Made by a program: the position numbers and the translations under genes
The notes under the pieces: generated by a model
The model's database searches: none
Seen by the model: only the letters and a program-made list of their open reading frames with translations
Told to the model about the DNA's origin: nothing
Shown: piece after piece, positions 48,984 through 58,279 of the stretch
Numbering within the stretch: position 1 is the first letter of the stretch
Layout: each line of letters begins with the position of its first letter
From: Methylobacter luteus IMV-B-3098
GTDB lineage: Bacteria; Pseudomonadota; Gammaproteobacteria; Methylococcales; Methylomonadaceae
Direction of reading: 5' to 3'
Length of the DNA stretch: 64,000 bases
Assembly (NCBI RefSeq): GCF_000427625.1
Contig: NZ_KE386569.1
Span: forward strand, 2,038,591-2,102,590

Positions 48984-51161
48984 TTATGCAGAAGCCAGCA
49001 AGCCCGACAACTTTTCGAAGTTTACCGGCTTGAGCAGATGGTGGTCGAACCCCGCGCTCTGCGAGCGATTACGATCCTCGGCCTGCCCGTAGCCGGTCAG
49101 CGCGATCAGCACGGCATCGCGCGTTTCAGGCAGAGTGCGCAGGCGCCTGGCGACCTCGTAACCGTCCAGGTCGGGCAGGCCGATGTCGAGCAGCACGACC
49201 TGCGGCCGGAACGCCTGCGCCTGCTCGATCGCCCTGATGCCGCAATCGGCGGTTTCAACTTCATGCCCTTCCGCTTGCAGCAGCATGGTCAGGCTTTCGG
49301 CCGCATCGGCATAGTCATCGACGACCAAAATACGACGCTCGGATAATAAAGAAGCAGATGTATTATTCATATGAGTACTCATGGAATCGTCAGTAGATTG
49401 ATTGACCGGCAGAAGTGGCAACCGTACCGTAAAGCTGCTGCCCTGGCCGATGCCGGCGCTCGAGGCCGTGACCGTGCCGCCGTGCTTCTCGACCAGCTGA
49501 CGCACCAGCGTCAATCCAAGCCCAAGGCCGCCTTGGGAGTGGGCCAGAGAACGATCCGCCTGGGTAAAAAGATCAAAGACGTGCGCCAGAAGATCCGGAG
49601 CGATGCCGACACCGGTGTCTTCCACGCATATCAATGCGTAAATGCCCGTCTGCATGACGGTCAGCGTGATTTTGCCGTTTTCCTCTGTATACTTGGCGGC
49701 GTTGTTGAGCAGATTGGTAATGACCTGCTCCAGTCGCGTCGCATCGCCTTCCACCCACTGGGGCTCATCCGGCAGGGAAAGCACGAGGTGATGCTTTCGC
49801 TCCTCAATCAAGGGCAAGCAATCTTCCACTGCATGCGCGATGATATCAGTCAAATCGCAGCGTTCCATTTTCAAGCGGATCTTGTTCTGGATGATGCGCG
49901 CCACATCGAGCAGGTCATCGAGCAGTCGCGCCATATGAGTCACTTGACGATCGATCAACATATGTCCCCATTCAAGCGTCGGATCTGGATGATTCTGCTT
50001 TTTTAACACGTGCAGCGCATGGCGGATGGGCGCCAGCGGATTGCGCAGCTCGTGGGCCAGCATGGCCAGAAATTCGTCCTTGTGACGGTCGGTTTCGCGT
50101 AGCGCCTGTTCCATGCGCTTTCTTTCAGCAATCTCACTGCTTAATGCTTCATTAGTATGCGCAAGCTCCGAGGTTCTCTCCCGCACACGAATTTCCAGCT
50201 CTTCATGAGACTTCTGGAGCGCTTCTTCCGCCAATTTTTGTTCGGTAATATCCGTACAGGTTCCTATCCATTCCCGGATCGTTCCATCCACTTCCAGTAC
50301 CGGCACGCCGCGAGCAGCGACATGGCGATATTCACCGTCATGTCGATAGAGGCGATACTCTGTATTATAGGCAGTGCGTGTTTTCACGGCCTGCAACCAG
50401 CACATCATTACCTCCGAACAATCGTCAGGATGCAATGCATTGTTCCATCCATGACCTTTAATCTCGGCCTCGGTTTGACCTGTAAATGCCCGCCAACTGG
50501 GCAAATCCTCGACGATCTCACCCAGGGGATTGGTAGTCCAGACGATCTGGGTTGTGGCAATAGTCAGGGATCGGTAGCGCTCTTCGCTGAGCCGCAACGC
50601 TTTTTCCAGGCTGTTTCTGGATTGAATTTCCTTCTCAAGTTCGGCATTGCGCTGGGCCAACTCAGCCGTACGATCGACGACTTCGGATTCCAGTTCCTGC
50701 AATACCTGATGAAGCTGGTCCTGAACGGCTCGTCTGGTCAGTTCCAGCGAGCGCCTTTCCAGCTCTATCGCGACAACATTGGCAAGGTTGGCAACATAAG
50801 GCTCATAAGGTAAAAATTCCTCAAGACTCCTCACCGAGTAGATCAGAAAGCCATACAGCTTCGACGCAGTACGCAGCGGCAGTCGGCGCGTGCTTGCCAG
50901 ATCCATTGTACAAATCCTGGTAATGTTGGACGGCATGTCCCAATTGGTATTGCAGTCGGGACATCTAATAGAAGATTCTGACGTTGTCGATCTTACAGTA
51001 CCTTCCAGACAGAAATGTACTGAGGCAAGTCCTGGCACTATCTGGTTTAGCGCCTTATTGACAAAATCAACAATGCTCTGCTGGTCCGGAAGAATGCACA
51101 AGGTGCCGGGAATAACAAATAATTTGCCAAGAGCTTCGGCTTTACATTGAGTAGTCATCAT
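48984..51161 (-). CDS. PAS hybrid histidine kinase with N-terminal sensor
   Basis: 725 residues, predicted soluble. Residues 1-140 form a GAF-like sensor with a CPDC pair (67-70) that could bind metal or respond to redox. A coiled coil (about 145-195) is followed by PAS (195-310), HisKA with His370 (LAHELRNPLAP), HATPase (LLNNAAKY, DTGVGI, GGLGLGLTLV) and REC with Asp659. It follows the MEDS gene by 98 bases on the same strand, so the two are likely co-transcribed and MEDS may feed this kinase. From HisKA on it is a close paralog of the kinase at 45954-48608. Confidence 0.92.
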   Translation of the reverse strand: MMTTQCKAEALGKLFVIPGTLCILPDQQSIVDFVNKALNQIVPGLASVHFCLEGTVRSTTSESSIRCPDCNTNWDMPSNITRICTMDLASTRRLPLRTASKLYGFLIYSVRSLEEFLPYEPYVANLANVVAIELERRSLELTRRAVQDQLHQVLQELESEVVDRTAELAQRNAELEKEIQSRNSLEKALRLSEERYRSLTIATTQIVWTTNPLGEIVEDLPSWRAFTGQTEAEIKGHGWNNALHPDDCSEVMMCWLQAVKTRTAYNTEYRLYRHDGEYRHVAARGVPVLEVDGTIREWIGTCTDITEQKLAEEALQKSHEELEIRVRERTSELAHTNEALSSEIAERKRMEQALRETDRHKDEFLAMLAHELRNPLAPIRHALHVLKKQNHPDPTLEWGHMLIDRQVTHMARLLDDLLDVARIIQNKIRLKMERCDLTDIIAHAVEDCLPLIEERKHHLVLSLPDEPQWVEGDATRLEQVITNLLNNAAKYTEENGKITLTVMQTGIYALICVEDTGVGIAPDLLAHVFDLFTQADRSLAHSQGGLGLGLTLVRQLVEKHGGTVTASSAGIGQGSSFTVRLPLLPVNQSTDDSMSTHMNNTSASLLSERRILVVDDYADAAESLTMLLQAEGHEVETADCGIRAIEQAQAFRPQVVLLDIGLPDLDGYEVARRLRTLPETRDAVLIALTGYGQAEDRNRSQSAGFDHHLLKPVNFEKLSGLLASA
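49015..49331 (-). repeat. Long inverted repeat, right arm (receiver domain of kinase 2)
   Basis: Partner of 48261-48577. Differences cluster mainly near the end of the domain, around the segment encoding YGQAEDRNRSQSAGF. Recombination between arms could invert the 437-base spacer or exchange receivers. Confidence 0.9.
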
Positions 51162-51259
51162 GGGTAAAGCCTGATATAAAGCAATGATGTGACATGGGAA
51201 ATACCGTCAGCTAACCGAAATAACCTAAAAATCAATTTTTATAATGTGAAGCTAGCCCA

Positions 51260-51880
51260 TTAATTATGTTTTTCAGGTTGTTGAAAATAAGGATTATGCA
51301 CAACTTGTCCGGCCACGATCATCATCGGGTGAACATTCAGCACATCAAAAAGAGTCGCGCCATCTATTTTGTTAACGTCATACTGGCAAATAATGCCATG
51401 GAGAGGAAACTCTGCCACCAGACTGTTAAGCATCGCTTCGTACTCGACCCAGCGTTCAACGCCGGGCATGCCCTTGCGCAACCAGTTCGTTTCTCCGGTC
51501 AGGCGGACGCCTGCGAAACTTTCATGCTGAGCCTGCGCATAAAAGGTGCGCCAATAATCAATCATACGCTCCGGCATGAAAGTTCCATCGGGACAATAGG
51601 ATGTTTCCGCCCGAGCCAGAAAAAGTTGTTCCGGTTTCAGCTTGCGGGGAGGCGCAATGCCCAGGCGGGAGAGATACTTGCCCATTTCGTCCGTGGAGGG
51701 TGTCTCAGGAATATCCGCAAGATACCCTACTTTTTCACCGGCAGCCAGCCCGCTCTGGATAAATTCCGCGATCATATGCTGCCGCTCATTTTCATTATTG
51801 TACAAATAGCAGATGTGCAACCCTACCGGAAATTTCTGATCACTGAAACCAAATGAAACGTGATGACTGGCTTGACACAT
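51260..51880 (-). CDS. MEDS-domain sensor protein (DcmR-like)
   Basis: 206 residues from the ATG at 51880, which has GGAGG six bases upstream (the frame opens four codons earlier). The whole protein resembles the MEDS domain (methanogen/methylotroph DcmR sensory domain, PF14417): HICYLYNNENERQHMIAEFIQSGLAAGEKVGYL seen as short blocks, then MIDYWRTFYAQ, GVRLTGETNWL and GIICQYDVNK. MEDS is thought to be a RecA/KaiC-like fold without an active P-loop, sensing C1 or hydrocarbon-type signals. No DNA-binding domain is present, so it probably acts through the downstream hybrid kinase. Confidence 0.85.
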   Translation of the reverse strand: MCQASHHVSFGFSDQKFPVGLHICYLYNNENERQHMIAEFIQSGLAAGEKVGYLADIPETPSTDEMGKYLSRLGIAPPRKLKPEQLFLARAETSYCPDGTFMPERMIDYWRTFYAQAQHESFAGVRLTGETNWLRKGMPGVERWVEYEAMLNSLVAEFPLHGIICQYDVNKIDGATLFDVLNVHPMMIVAGQVVHNPYFQQPEKHN

Positions 51881-52737
51881 AAATACCTCCACATGACCAT
51901 AAATCTGAAATCGGCTAGTTATTTAAAAATACGGCGCTCATCAATGGATAAGGACAAATACTCAAACTCGCTTGATATTTGCCGCTCCATAGTTAATGCT
52001 TTTTATATTTTTAACGCCCATGAAATGGTAATTCTCAGCTTCAGGCCCGGAATCTGAATTATTCGATTGTATCAACTATTAGCTTTTTGTATATCGCTAT
52101 TTTTTGATAATCGAAGCACGGTTTTTATCCGAGGTTTTGCTTATTTTCGATAAAAACTTAACTGCACAGGCTCAGCTTCGGTAACTCGTCTAAAGATATG
52201 CCCTGGAATCAGAAAGTTCCCTGATAGTCTTCAAAAATTCCATTGCAATATGTAACGTTCGAATTCTGCGGACGTCGCCGGTATTTGCTGTCCTTAGCGC
52301 CGCAGCCGGCCTTAAAGTTTGGGTAATCATGCCGATTTATCGGACTTTGGCGACAGAAATAATACTGTTGCTAGTCTTATGTCCATCCAAGATCGTGAAT
52401 CAATGATTAATCAGAAAAAGCCCGAACCTGACCAGCAAAGGCGAACCCGAACAGATTATCAAAAACCACATCTCCACTGAAAACCGTTGCAATGTTCGGT
52501 TTTGACACTGCCGGGTTAAAACCGCGGAAGGTGGTCAAGGAAATGATTCTCCATTTCCGGTAACAGATTTATTCTTCCGGCATGGTAAATTATCTACGCT
52601 AATCATAATCATATTATGAAATACTGAGATTTATCCTGCATACATCAGAAAGACAGGTATTCGCTCAGGCATCAGTGAGCAATCTATTTTGGAAAATCAA
52701 TGCTATAAAACTTGGCCTCAAGGGGATAAGATTCGGA
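51881..52737. other. 857-base region without a clear gene
   Basis: Between the MEDS gene and the end of the Kai operon. A 33-residue frame at 52379-52480 (MSIQDRESMINQ...) contains YQKPHL, but has no ribosome binding site and is not convincing. The rest is AT-rich with no terminator, tRNA or IS end seen. It may hold decayed sequence and the MEDS promoter. Confidence 0.5.
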
Positions 52738-54486
52738 CTACAACCTCAATAACGTCTTCAGGGCTTCGATGTCTACCGGCTTGACCAGATGGTAATCGAA
52801 TCCCTCCATGCGGGTACGGGCGCGATCCTTCTTTTGGCCCCAACCGGTCAGCGCAATCAGCATCACATCTTGGAAGCCAGGCTTCTGCCGGATCTGCCGG
52901 GCGACCTCGTAGCCGTCCATTCCCGGCATGCCGAGATCCAATATCATCAAATCGGGTTTAAAGGCCTCGATAGTCTCCAGCGCCGACGCCCCGTCATAAA
53001 CGACTTGAACTTCGGCGCCTAAAAACTGGAGCAGTATACCGAGGCTGTCGGCGACATCGTGATTATCATCCACCACCAGGATACGCCGAGGGGACTGAAG
53101 CATGGAAGCCGAGGTCTTCGGCTGCGTAACGTCGTTGAGGCATTCGGTCGCCAACGGCAGATAAACGACAAAATCGCTGCCTTGGTCGGGGCCGGCGCTA
53201 TAGACTTCGACCTGGCCGCCGTGCAGGTGGACCAGACTGCGCACCAGGGCCAGCCCGATGCCTAAGCCGCCCTGGCCATGGTTGGTGCTGCGGTCAACCT
53301 GGGTGAACAGATCAAATATGGAAATCAGTGCCTCCGCAGGGATGCCGATACCCGTGTCTCGAACGCTTACTATGGCAGTAGCCTCTTGTCTTCGGGCCGA
53401 GAGGTAAATTTTCCCGCCCGCCTTCATGTATTTTGCCGCATTGTTGAGCAGGTTGGCGAACACTTGCGTGAGTCGCACCGGATCGGCGTTGAGGGGCAGC
53501 GGCTCATCAGGGAAGGAAACCTTCAACTCGTGGCCAGCGGCCTCAATGAAAGGCTGACTGCTTTCGATGGCGCTGTCGATGATAGCTCGCAATTCGACGA
53601 TTTCCTTCTTGAGTTCGATCTTGCCGCGACTGATGCGGGAAATGTCCAGGAGGTCGTCCACCAGTCGCACCAGGTGTTCGACCTGACGATCGATGACATC
53701 GCGGCACCAGGCCAGCCGCGTTTCGTCCAAACCGGGCTTCTTCATAATTTGCGTGGCATTACGGAGCGGCGTCAGAGGATTGCGTAACTCATGGGACAAA
53801 ATAGCCAGGAACTCGTCCTTTTGCCGGTCTTCATTCCGAAGAGCCTCCTCGACCCGCATACGTTCGGCGATCTCGGTTTCAAGGGCGGCGTTGGCGCACA
53901 GGAGATCCGCCGTTCGTGCTTCAATCCGCTCCTCCAGTTCCTCGTTGGCTCTGCGCAGGGCTTCCTGCACTTGCCGCAACTCCGTCAGGTCAGTGACAAT
54001 GATCGCGCATCCCGTCTCGGAGCGCTCCAAAGGGGCGGGATTTATGGAAACCAGCACAGGCACCAGACCGCCATCGGCACGGATCAGCGACAAATCATCG
54101 CGGTGCGGCATCTCCTCTGCCCTTTCCAGAAATGCCGTAAAATCCGCCATCTGAGCCAGGGGCACAAAACGCTCGACGCTCGCACCCGTGATTCTGCTTA
54201 GCTCAACACCTACCAGGTCTGCGAATCGCCGGTTGGCATAAAGGATCGTTCTATCGGCGGTGGCGACGAGAACCCCCTCGTTCAGCGTCTCGAACAGACG
54301 CCTGTAGATGGTATCAACCCCTTCCAAGGTATAGACGCGATGTTTGCCGTCATGGTACACGACCACAGCGTCCACCGTGGCAGCGTGGATGGCATCCAGG
54401 GTCTCCTGCGCCTCCTCCAGGCGCAGCGTCAGGTCATGGATTTTGAGCAACAGCTCCTGATGCGTTTCATTGCCGGGGCTCACCAT
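52738..54486 (-). CDS. Kai-operon PAS hybrid histidine kinase
   Basis: 582 residues, soluble. A short N-terminal coiled region is followed by PAS (about 60-170), a coiled coil (170-215), HisKA with His232 (LSHELRNPLTP), HATPase (LLNNAAKY, DTGIGI, GGLGIGLALV) and REC with Asp517 (LDLGMPGMDG). Its ATG follows GGAGGAGA and overlaps the second kaiB by 20 bases, so it is the last gene of kaiC-kaiB-kaiB-kinase. PAS kinases next to kaiBC in Legionella and other non-cyanobacteria are thought to be the output partner of KaiC, and the same is inferred here. Confidence 0.92.
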   Translation of the reverse strand: MVSPGNETHQELLLKIHDLTLRLEEAQETLDAIHAATVDAVVVYHDGKHRVYTLEGVDTIYRRLFETLNEGVLVATADRTILYANRRFADLVGVELSRITGASVERFVPLAQMADFTAFLERAEEMPHRDDLSLIRADGGLVPVLVSINPAPLERSETGCAIIVTDLTELRQVQEALRRANEELEERIEARTADLLCANAALETEIAERMRVEEALRNEDRQKDEFLAILSHELRNPLTPLRNATQIMKKPGLDETRLAWCRDVIDRQVEHLVRLVDDLLDISRISRGKIELKKEIVELRAIIDSAIESSQPFIEAAGHELKVSFPDEPLPLNADPVRLTQVFANLLNNAAKYMKAGGKIYLSARRQEATAIVSVRDTGIGIPAEALISIFDLFTQVDRSTNHGQGGLGIGLALVRSLVHLHGGQVEVYSAGPDQGSDFVVYLPLATECLNDVTQPKTSASMLQSPRRILVVDDNHDVADSLGILLQFLGAEVQVVYDGASALETIEAFKPDLMILDLGMPGMDGYEVARQIRQKPGFQDVMLIALTGWGQKKDRARTRMEGFDYHLVKPVDIEALKTLLRL

Positions 54487-54871
54487 TCTCCTCCGTTCTT
54501 ATGATGGGTTTCGAACGCAAGTCCAAGCCAACGAGGATGCGCTCATGGTCGGACAGGGTGCCAATTAGCTTGCGCAGCGGACTGGGAAGTTGCTTAACAA
54601 GCGTGGGGACGGCAACGATATTATCTTCTTTTGCGCGCTCCGGCGCCTGGTAGATGTCGACCACCTCCAGGTCGTAGCGGCCTGCCAGTTCCTGCTCACA
54701 TACCCGTCGGATATTGGCGATGGCCTGTCTCGAGAGTGAGCTGGTACCGGCTACGTAGAGACGTAGCAGATACTGCTGTTCTTGGCGCTCAACCGCGTCA
54801 TCGAAGACGCTGGTAGCGTTCTTGATTTGCGTCGGATCTTGGCTCGACGGCTCTTTATCGTGCCGATTCAT
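54467..54871 (-). CDS. kaiB: KaiB-like protein, long form
   Basis: 134 residues: a KaiB domain from about 35 to 120 ([42 protein letters not shown] as short blocks, [15 protein letters not shown]). There is an extra charged N-terminal segment of about 34 residues and a short tail. It overlaps the first kaiB by four bases (ATGA) and the kinase by 20. KaiB switches to a thioredoxin-like fold to bind KaiC in cyanobacteria; whether this form does is unknown. It is diverged from its neighbour, so it is not a recent duplicate. Confidence 0.92.
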   Translation of the reverse strand: MNRHDKEPSSQDPTQIKNATSVFDDAVERQEQQYLLRLYVAGTSSLSRQAIANIRRVCEQELAGRYDLEVVDIYQAPERAKEDNIVAVPTLVKQLPSPLRKLIGTLSDHERILVGLDLRSKPIIRTEENGEPRQ

Positions 54872-55203
54872 CTTGACGTCCCCCGTTGACGCAGGTCCAG
54901 GCCTACCAGTACCCGCTCAGTGTTCGATAGATCTCCGATGATCTTGCGCATTGGCTCAGGCAAGTTGCGCACCAGCGTCGGGATGGCCAGTATCTGATCT
55001 CCTGCGGCCAACTGCGGGTTTTCCAGCAGGTCGATCACTTCGACGCTATAACGACCTTTTAGATACTCTTCGCAGATCCGTTTCAGGTTGGCGAACGCCG
55101 TCAGCGACTTGGGTGTGTGCCCTGCCACGTAGAGACGCAGTTTCCACATCTCTTCGATATCCGCGGATTTCTCTTCTACTGTATGCTCGTGGTTGTCTGA
55201 CAT
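54868..55203 (-). CDS. kaiB: KaiB-like protein, standard form
   Basis: 111 residues, close to cyanobacterial KaiB through [19 protein letters not shown], the [16 protein letters not shown] block and [15 protein letters not shown], with about 20 extra residues at the N-terminus. It starts 15 bases after kaiC. Of the two KaiB proteins this one better keeps the sequence expected to contact KaiC. Confidence 0.94.
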   Translation of the reverse strand: MSDNHEHTVEEKSADIEEMWKLRLYVAGHTPKSLTAFANLKRICEEYLKGRYSVEVIDLLENPQLAAGDQILAIPTLVRNLPEPMRKIIGDLSNTERVLVGLDLRQRGTSR

Positions 55204-55218
55204 GGTTCGGTCTCTCCT

Positions 55219-56955
55219 CTACTGGTTGTCCGATACGGCGCCACCGTGGCGTAACCGGGCCATCTCGTCACGATCATTTGCCAGCGAGGTCTTCAGATGT
55301 TGCGCCTGCGCGATTGCCAGCTCGATCTCTGATTCCTCTGTCTCGAATTGGGCACGCAGAGCGGCAATCCGCGCTTCGAGAGCCGTACGCTTACGCTCCA
55401 GTTGGCAATGATGGTGTTTGATCTCCTGCTCGCGCAGGATGCGTTCTGATTCTTCCTTTGCTTCCTGGGCGAAGCGGGCAGCGCCGGTCAGCACTCCCAT
55501 CGGCCCGACGTAGACATCGCGCAGATGGATGCCGTGGTCGTCGATAAGAAACTCGCGTATCTGGTTGGAATGCGCCATACCTCGCGATTTCACGATCTGA
55601 ATGTCCCGATTGCGCTCACCGCTGCTCTCGATGGAGGTGAGCATCAACCAAGTGTCCATCACGGAGGAGACCCCCACCTGGGACTGCTCCAGCGGAGCTC
55701 CACCCGCGGTCAGGCTGGTGAAGACGGCACTGATCTGCCGGCTTTTCAGCCAGTCGATCAGGCGCGCGAGCATCGCCTCGGATTCGGAGAAGGTTCCCGC
55801 GGATATCAAGTTGGTCGCCGGGTCGATCACCACCAGGCTCGGCTGGAAATTTTCCACCAGCTTATGGATGCTGGCCAGATGCATCTCCAGCCCGTAGACC
55901 GTAGGCCGCACCGCATGGAATTGCAAGAGGCCCTGCTCTACCCACAGCGCCAAATCGAGGCCCACAGAGCGCATGTTGCGGGTGATCTGTTGAGGCGCCT
56001 CTTCAAACGGCAGGTAGAGAACGCGTTCGCCCCGGCGGCAGGCCCCGTCTGCGAAAAATGCCGCGAAAGTGGTCTTGCCCGTGCCTGCCGTACCGCTGAG
56101 CAGCACACTGCTGCCCCGGAACATCCCCGCGCCGCCGAGCATGTTGTCGAGACGGTCAATGCCAGTGGAGATGCGCTCGGTGCTGACGGCATGGTCGAGG
56201 TTCATGGAAGTGATTGGCAAAATAGAGATTCCATTCTCCTCGATCAGGAACGGATATTCGTTCGTGCCATGAAGGGAGCCGCGATACTTCAGCACGCGCA
56301 GACGGCGTGTGGAGATCTGGTTGTGGATGCGATGGTCAAGCGTGATGACACAGTCTGAGACATACTCCTCCATGCCATAGCGGGTCAGCGCCTCATTACC
56401 TCGCTCGGCGGTCATAATGGCGGTGACGCCACGGGCCTTCAGCCAACGGAACAGACGGCGCAACTCCGCGCGCAGGATGCCTTCGTTGGAGAAGCCGGCG
56501 AAGAGCGTTTCAAGCGTATCAAGCACAACGCGTTTGGCACCGATCGAATCAATGGCATAACCCAGACGGACGAACAGCCCCTCCAGATTGTACTCTCCCG
56601 TCTCCTCTATCTCGCTACTCTCCAGGTGTACATGATCGAGGAGCAATTTCCCATCCTGAACCAGCTCCTCCACGCGAAAACCGAGAGAAGCCACGTTGCT
56701 GCTCAACTCCTGGGCGGTTTCCTCGAAGGCAACGAAGATGCCCGGCTCGCCGTAGTCGGTGACACCGCGCACCAGGAATTCCATGGCCAACAGTGTTTTG
56801 CCCGAGCCCGGGCCGCCAGCCACCAGCACAGTACGCCCCTTGGGAAGGCCGCCATGGGTAATCTCATCCAATCCTCGAATTCCAGAAGGAATCTTGGCAA
56901 GGATTTCTCTTGAGACTCTGTCTGTTGCTTTTTCTTCCGGGCTCATTTCTACCAT
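55219..56955 (-). CDS. kaiC: KaiC-like double-RecA ATPase/kinase, SS-type
   Basis: 578 residues with two RecA-like domains. CI has Walker A GGPGSGKT (47-54) and the Glu pair 78-79; CII has Walker A GTAGTGKT (288-295) and the Glu pair 318-319. The phospho-sites of Synechococcus KaiC (S431, T432) align with Ser430-Ser431 in VGVSSVMDTW, so autophosphorylation is plausible with Ser in place of Thr, as in KaiC2-type proteins. A C-terminal coiled coil (about 495-560) replaces the KaiA-binding tail, and no kaiA is seen. It heads the kaiC-kaiB-kaiB-kinase operon. In other bacteria such systems serve stress fitness or day-night timing; the role here is inferred. Confidence 0.95.
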   Translation of the reverse strand: MVEMSPEEKATDRVSREILAKIPSGIRGLDEITHGGLPKGRTVLVAGGPGSGKTLLAMEFLVRGVTDYGEPGIFVAFEETAQELSSNVASLGFRVEELVQDGKLLLDHVHLESSEIEETGEYNLEGLFVRLGYAIDSIGAKRVVLDTLETLFAGFSNEGILRAELRRLFRWLKARGVTAIMTAERGNEALTRYGMEEYVSDCVITLDHRIHNQISTRRLRVLKYRGSLHGTNEYPFLIEENGISILPITSMNLDHAVSTERISTGIDRLDNMLGGAGMFRGSSVLLSGTAGTGKTTFAAFFADGACRRGERVLYLPFEEAPQQITRNMRSVGLDLALWVEQGLLQFHAVRPTVYGLEMHLASIHKLVENFQPSLVVIDPATNLISAGTFSESEAMLARLIDWLKSRQISAVFTSLTAGGAPLEQSQVGVSSVMDTWLMLTSIESSGERNRDIQIVKSRGMAHSNQIREFLIDDHGIHLRDVYVGPMGVLTGAARFAQEAKEESERILREQEIKHHHCQLERKRTALEARIAALRAQFETEESEIELAIAQAQHLKTSLANDRDEMARLRHGGAVSDNQ

Positions 56956-57131
56956 TCTCTAAAATGCCAAAAACATACGAATACGATCGTATATTAGTCA
57001 AGCAGTTCCAAGAAAGAGCTGATATGCAGGCTGATCTGGATATCACAATCAGTAAATATAAGATTTTCTTGAACCAAGCAGAATACGCACGGCACTCTTT
57101 TGAAGTTTGATTCACCTTGGCTTCAGTCGCA

Positions 57132-58271
57132 TCATGACGTTACAGTCAGATTACGCCCTGTCCTGCCATCAAAAAGATGAATGTCCCGACTATTCAACTG
57201 CAACCTAAGCGGTTGACCTTTGCTCACCTTAACCGACGGGTCAAGGCGGCCTACGAACATCGTGGCGCCTTTGTCGGGCATTGCGCCCGGGAGCAACATC
57301 AAATCCCATGCTTCCGGCCAGGCCATCTCGAAATAAACGAACAGCTCGGCCCCCAGCCATTCGACCACATCGATACGCGCTTCAAAGGCCAGCTCATGCG
57401 GGTTCTCCTCGCCGACGCAACGGACGGCTTCGGGGCGGAAGCCGGCTATGACAGGCCTGTTTTCCGGCAGGCTTTCGTACCGTTCCGGCAGCGCCATTTC
57501 TCCGAACGGCAGCACCAGCCGCTCCCCTTCCCGTCTGGCCGGCACGAAGTTCATGCCCGGCGAGCCGATGAAGCCGGCGACGAACAGATTGGCCGGCATC
57601 TCGTAAAGTTGCCGGGGTGTGCCGATCTGCTGCACCTCGCCCTGGTTCAGAACCGCTACGCGGTCGCCCAGCGTCATCGCTTCGGTCTGGTCATGGGTCA
57701 CATAAATCATCGTGGTGCCTAGCCGTTTCTGCAGTTGGCCGATTTCGGCGCGCATTTGCACGCGCAGCCGCGCATCGAGATTAGACAGCGGCTCATCCAG
57801 CAAGAACGCCACCGGATTGCGGACCAGTGCGCGCCCCATCGCCACACGCTGACGCTGGCCGCCGGACAGGCTGGCCGGTTTGCGCTCCAGCAATGCGGTC
57901 AATTCCAGAATCGCCGCAGCCTCCCGGACTTTACGGCTGATTTCCGCTTTAGGCAGCCCTGCCAGCCGCAGCGGGAAGCCGATATTGTCAGCCACCGTCA
58001 TGTGCGGATAAATCGCATAGCTCTGGAACACCATCGCCATATTGCGGTCCTTGGGGTCCAGATCATTGATGATCCGGCCGTCGACACGGATTTCCCCCGC
58101 ACTGATCGAGTCCAGACCGACGATCATGTTCAGCAGCGTCGATTTACCGCAACCGGACGGACCGACCAGGATAAAAAACTCGCCATCGTGGACCGTGAAA
58201 CTGGCATTCTTTAAAACCTGCGTGCCATCGGAAAATTGCTTGGAGACATTGTCGATAACGATTTCGGCCAT
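57132..58271 (-). CDS. Sugar-type ABC transporter ATPase (UgpC/MalK family)
   Basis: 379 residues: Walker A GPSGCGKSTLL, signature LSGGQRQRVAMGRA, Walker B LLDEPLSNLDA, the H-loop in YVTHDQTEAMTLGD, and a C-terminal regulatory OB/TOBE region from about 240. This type energises carbohydrate or glycerol-phosphate importers. It is the last gene of the four-gene operon, eight bases after the second permease. Confidence 0.95.
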   Translation of the reverse strand: MAEIVIDNVSKQFSDGTQVLKNASFTVHDGEFFILVGPSGCGKSTLLNMIVGLDSISAGEIRVDGRIINDLDPKDRNMAMVFQSYAIYPHMTVADNIGFPLRLAGLPKAEISRKVREAAAILELTALLERKPASLSGGQRQRVAMGRALVRNPVAFLLDEPLSNLDARLRVQMRAEIGQLQKRLGTTMIYVTHDQTEAMTLGDRVAVLNQGEVQQIGTPRQLYEMPANLFVAGFIGSPGMNFVPARREGERLVLPFGEMALPERYESLPENRPVIAGFRPEAVRCVGEENPHELAFEARIDVVEWLGAELFVYFEMAWPEAWDLMLLPGAMPDKGATMFVGRLDPSVKVSKGQPLRLQLNSRDIHLFDGRTGRNLTVTS

Positions 58272-58279
58272 TTTTCCTC

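Noticed and set aside
48849-49346. Plus-strand frame of 165 residues
   Set aside because: Antisense shadow of the receiver domain of the kinase at 48984-51161; the GC-rich receiver keeps other frames open.
52379-52480. 33-residue frame with YQKPHL, like a lasso-peptide leader motif
   Set aside because: No core peptide or T at the expected place, no ribosome binding site and no lasso maturation genes nearby.
56910-57110. Plus-strand frame ending ...EYARHSFEV between kaiC and the ABC operon
   Set aside because: First part overlaps kaiC; the remaining 48 residues have no ribosome binding site. It could be a remnant, but support is too weak.
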